A DNA stretch of 32,690 bases. It comes from an uncultured Pseudoflavonifractor sp. (GTDB taxonomy: Bacteria; Bacillota; Clostridia; Oscillospirales; Oscillospiraceae). The stretch lies in contig CAJFTA010000048.1 in the NCBI GenBank assembly GCA_904419835.1, forward strand, positions 1 to 32,690. The letters are read 5' to 3'. Made by a program: the position numbers and the translations under genes. Position 1 is the stretch's first letter; the number at the start of each line of letters is the position of its first letter. Shown here one piece after another: positions 31,163 to 32,690 of the stretch. The notes below the pieces were generated by a model that searched no databases, was not told where the DNA came from, and saw nothing but the letters and a program-made list of their open reading frames with translations.

Positions 31163-31474
31163 ATGGATCCGGCCATATGGGTAGTATTCGTGGCTGTTAT
31201 GATCATACTCTGGATGGCCTGGCGCCGCGCCGTACAGCACCGCCGGAGGAGAAACAGAAGGAGGCGAGCAGGGAATATGAGTCAGACCATCATAGAGCAG
31301 CTGCTGGGAAAGCGCTGTATGTTCGATATGGAGGGTCTCACCAGCGTCACCGGTGTGCTGGAAAAGCTGGACGGGAACTGGCTTTCCCTCCGCATGGATG
31401 ACAAGCTGGAGCTGGTCAACCTGGACTATGTGACGCGCATCCGGGAATTGCCGGAGAAAAAGCGCAGGAAATAG
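31163..31474 (+). CDS. Small membrane-anchored protein of unknown function
   Basis: 103 residues: one N-terminal membrane segment (about 3-20, PAIWVVFVAVMIILWMAW), a very basic stretch (HRRRRNRRRR), then a compact beta-rich domain (IIEQLLGKRCMFDMEGLTSVTGVLEKLDGNWLSLRMDDKLELVNLDYVTRIREL) whose pattern resembles small Sm-like beta barrels. GGAGGTG precedes the ATG. Family not recognised with certainty. The next gene starts 19 bases after the stop, so they probably share a transcript. An internal ATG at 31277 could yield the soluble domain alone. Confidence 0.75.
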   Translation: MDPAIWVVFVAVMIILWMAWRRAVQHRRRRNRRRRAGNMSQTIIEQLLGKRCMFDMEGLTSVTGVLEKLDGNWLSLRMDDKLELVNLDYVTRIRELPEKKRRK

Positions 31475-31493
31475 GAGAAAGGAAGTAATTTTT

Positions 31494-32558
31494 ATGAATC
31501 ATCTGAAACAGATTGGGGCCAAGCTGCCCGAGTACGGAATCGACGCCATGCTGCTCTCCAGCGCCCCCGGCGAGTTCTACGGCGTGGGCTTCCACGGCGA
31601 GGGCTACGTGGTGGTGACCGCCGGCGAGTGCCGCTACTTCACCGACTCCCGCTACATCGAGGCGGCGGAGAAGACCGTCACCGGCGCAGCTATCGCCATG
31701 ACCAGCCGGGAGAAGAGCTATCCCGCTCTGCTCCAGCAGGCCATCGATGAACTGGGCATCCATAAGATGGGCTTTGAGGACGGCTATATGACCGTGGCCC
31801 AGTACAAGCACCTGGACAACGCGCTCCAGGTGGAGCTGGTGCCCGCCCAGGGGCTGGTCAACGGCCTGCGGGGCGCCAAGGACCAGGAGGAGCTGGACGC
31901 CATGGTGCAGGCCCAGCGGATCTCCGAGCGGGCCTTTGACGAGATTCTCAAGTTCATCAAGCCCGGCGTCACGGAGAAGGAGATCGCCGCCAAGCTGGAG
32001 TACGATATGCTCCGCTTCGGCGCCCAGAAGATGTCCTTTGACCCCATCGTGGTCTCCGGTCCCAACGGCAGCCTGCCCCACGGCGTGCCCAGCGACAAGA
32101 AGGTGGAGAAGGGCGAGTTCATCACCATGGACTTCGGCTGCATCTACAACGGCTACTGCTCCGACATGACCCGCACCGTGGCCCTGGGCGAGCCCACCGA
32201 GGAGATGCGGAAGGTGTACGACGTGGTGCTCCAGGCCCAGCTGGCCGGCCTGGCCGCATCTAAAGCGGGGGTCACCGGCAAGAGCATCGACGCCGCCGCC
32301 CGCAAGGTCATCGAGGACGCCGGCTACGGCGAGTACTTCGGCCACGGCTACGGCCACAGCGTGGGCATTGAGATCCACGAGGCCCCCAACGCCAACATGC
32401 GGGACGAGACCCCCATGCCCGTGGGCGCCGCCGTGTCCGCCGAGCCGGGCATCTATCTCCCCGGCCGCTTCGGCGTGCGCATTGAGGACGTGGCCATCAT
32501 GACTGAGGACGGCTGCATCGACATCACCAAGGCGCCCAAGGAGCTCATTGTACTCTGA
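31494..32558 (+). CDS. M24-family aminopeptidase / Xaa-Pro dipeptidase
   Basis: 354 residues. An N-terminal creatinase-like domain (about 1-120, with FTDSRYIEAAE) precedes the pita-bread metallopeptidase fold. Dinuclear metal ligands are in place: Asp213 (TMDFG), Asp224 (SDMTRT), His288 (GHGYGHSVG), Glu317 (SAEPGIYL) and Glu331 (VRIEDV). It cleaves X-Pro or N-terminal residues from peptides in the cytoplasm; the exact specificity cannot be read. Homologues in Firmicutes often precede efp, but the window ends too early to see this. AGGAGAAAGGAAG lies before the ATG. Confidence 0.94.
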   Translation: MNHLKQIGAKLPEYGIDAMLLSSAPGEFYGVGFHGEGYVVVTAGECRYFTDSRYIEAAEKTVTGAAIAMTSREKSYPALLQQAIDELGIHKMGFEDGYMTVAQYKHLDNALQVELVPAQGLVNGLRGAKDQEELDAMVQAQRISERAFDEILKFIKPGVTEKEIAAKLEYDMLRFGAQKMSFDPIVVSGPNGSLPHGVPSDKKVEKGEFITMDFGCIYNGYCSDMTRTVALGEPTEEMRKVYDVVLQAQLAGLAASKAGVTGKSIDAAARKVIEDAGYGEYFGHGYGHSVGIEIHEAPNANMRDETPMPVGAAVSAEPGIYLPGRFGVRIEDVAIMTEDGCIDITKAPKELIVL

Positions 32559-32690
32559 GCAATTTCCTTAAAATTCTGCCCGCAGAGGGGAAAATGTAGG
32601 TTTGTCAAACATATTGGACGGCGAACTCGTTAGGAGAGGACCAGTTAAGCGGTCTCATAGGGAAGTCGTTAGAGCGGCGGTTATGGACAG
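32559..32690. other. Intergenic sequence at the window end
   Basis: 132 bases after the peptidase stop. I see no ORF with a ribosome-binding site, no hairpin with a U tract and no clear promoter. GTTAGGAGAGG at 32629-32639 and GTCGTTAGAGCGG near 32667 are weakly repeated words only. Confidence 0.4.

Noticed and set aside
1..32690. CRISPR array, tRNA or rRNA genes
   Set aside because: No regularly spaced repeats, no cloverleaf-like segments and no recognisable rRNA stretches were found by reading.

Overview
The window looks like a chromosomal segment of a GC-rich, spore-forming Clostridia, most likely of the Oscillospiraceae (Flavonifractor / Lawsonibacter / Pseudoflavonifractor type). This is inferred from GC-rich Gram-positive coding sequence, a FabK-type fatty-acid operon, a sigma-K fragment, an RsgI-like anti-sigma protein and an S-layer-homology (SLH) surface protein. 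No rRNA, tRNA or CRISPR array was seen.

Layout. (1) 1-1.4 kb: the C-terminal part of a large serine recombinase runs, with a 5-base overlap, directly into the 3' part of sigK. This is the arrangement expected at one boundary of a 'skin'-like sigK-intervening element. (2) 1.4-11.4 kb, minus strand: a complete type II fatty-acid operon in the order acpP-accB-accC-accD-accA-fabH-fabK-fabD-fabG-fabF-fabZ, then a MarR-family regulator. Most junctions overlap by 1-4 bases. A near-consensus promoter and a 34-bp palindrome lie upstream of acpP, and a small repeat insertion separates fabG from fabF. (3) 11.4-14.5 kb, plus strand: thiamine pyrophosphokinase; a DUF134 regulator with paired palindromic operators and a NifX/NifB-like protein with a His-rich tail; a MATE transporter.

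(4) 14.5-17.6 kb: a dispersed repeat, a small zinc-ribbon membrane protein, an ECF-like sigma factor with an overlapping RsgI-like anti-sigma protein carrying three PepSY-like repeats, and a convergent 54-residue protein. (5) 17.6-26 kb: a 1898-residue secreted SLH protein combining a phosphodiester glycosidase (NAGPA-like) domain with a purple-acid-phosphatase-like domain; then, on the minus strand, a ferredoxin-containing aldo/keto reductase homologue and a PiT-type phosphate transporter. (6) 26-32.7 kb: a DUF2798-like membrane protein behind a terminator-bearing leader; an 8-oxoguanine-deaminase-like amidohydrolase and neighbours; YqeG phosphatase overlapping an endonuclease-IV-like protein; a second, larger copy of the dispersed repeat; a small membrane protein and an M24 (Xaa-Pro) peptidase.

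The strongest candidates for something new are the sigK/recombinase junction, in which the recombinase stop codon lies within the AATGA motif; the two-enzyme surface protein; the DUF134 operator pair; and the attenuator-like leader before the DUF2798 gene. All functional assignments come from reading the sequence and from remembered family motifs. No database search was run.
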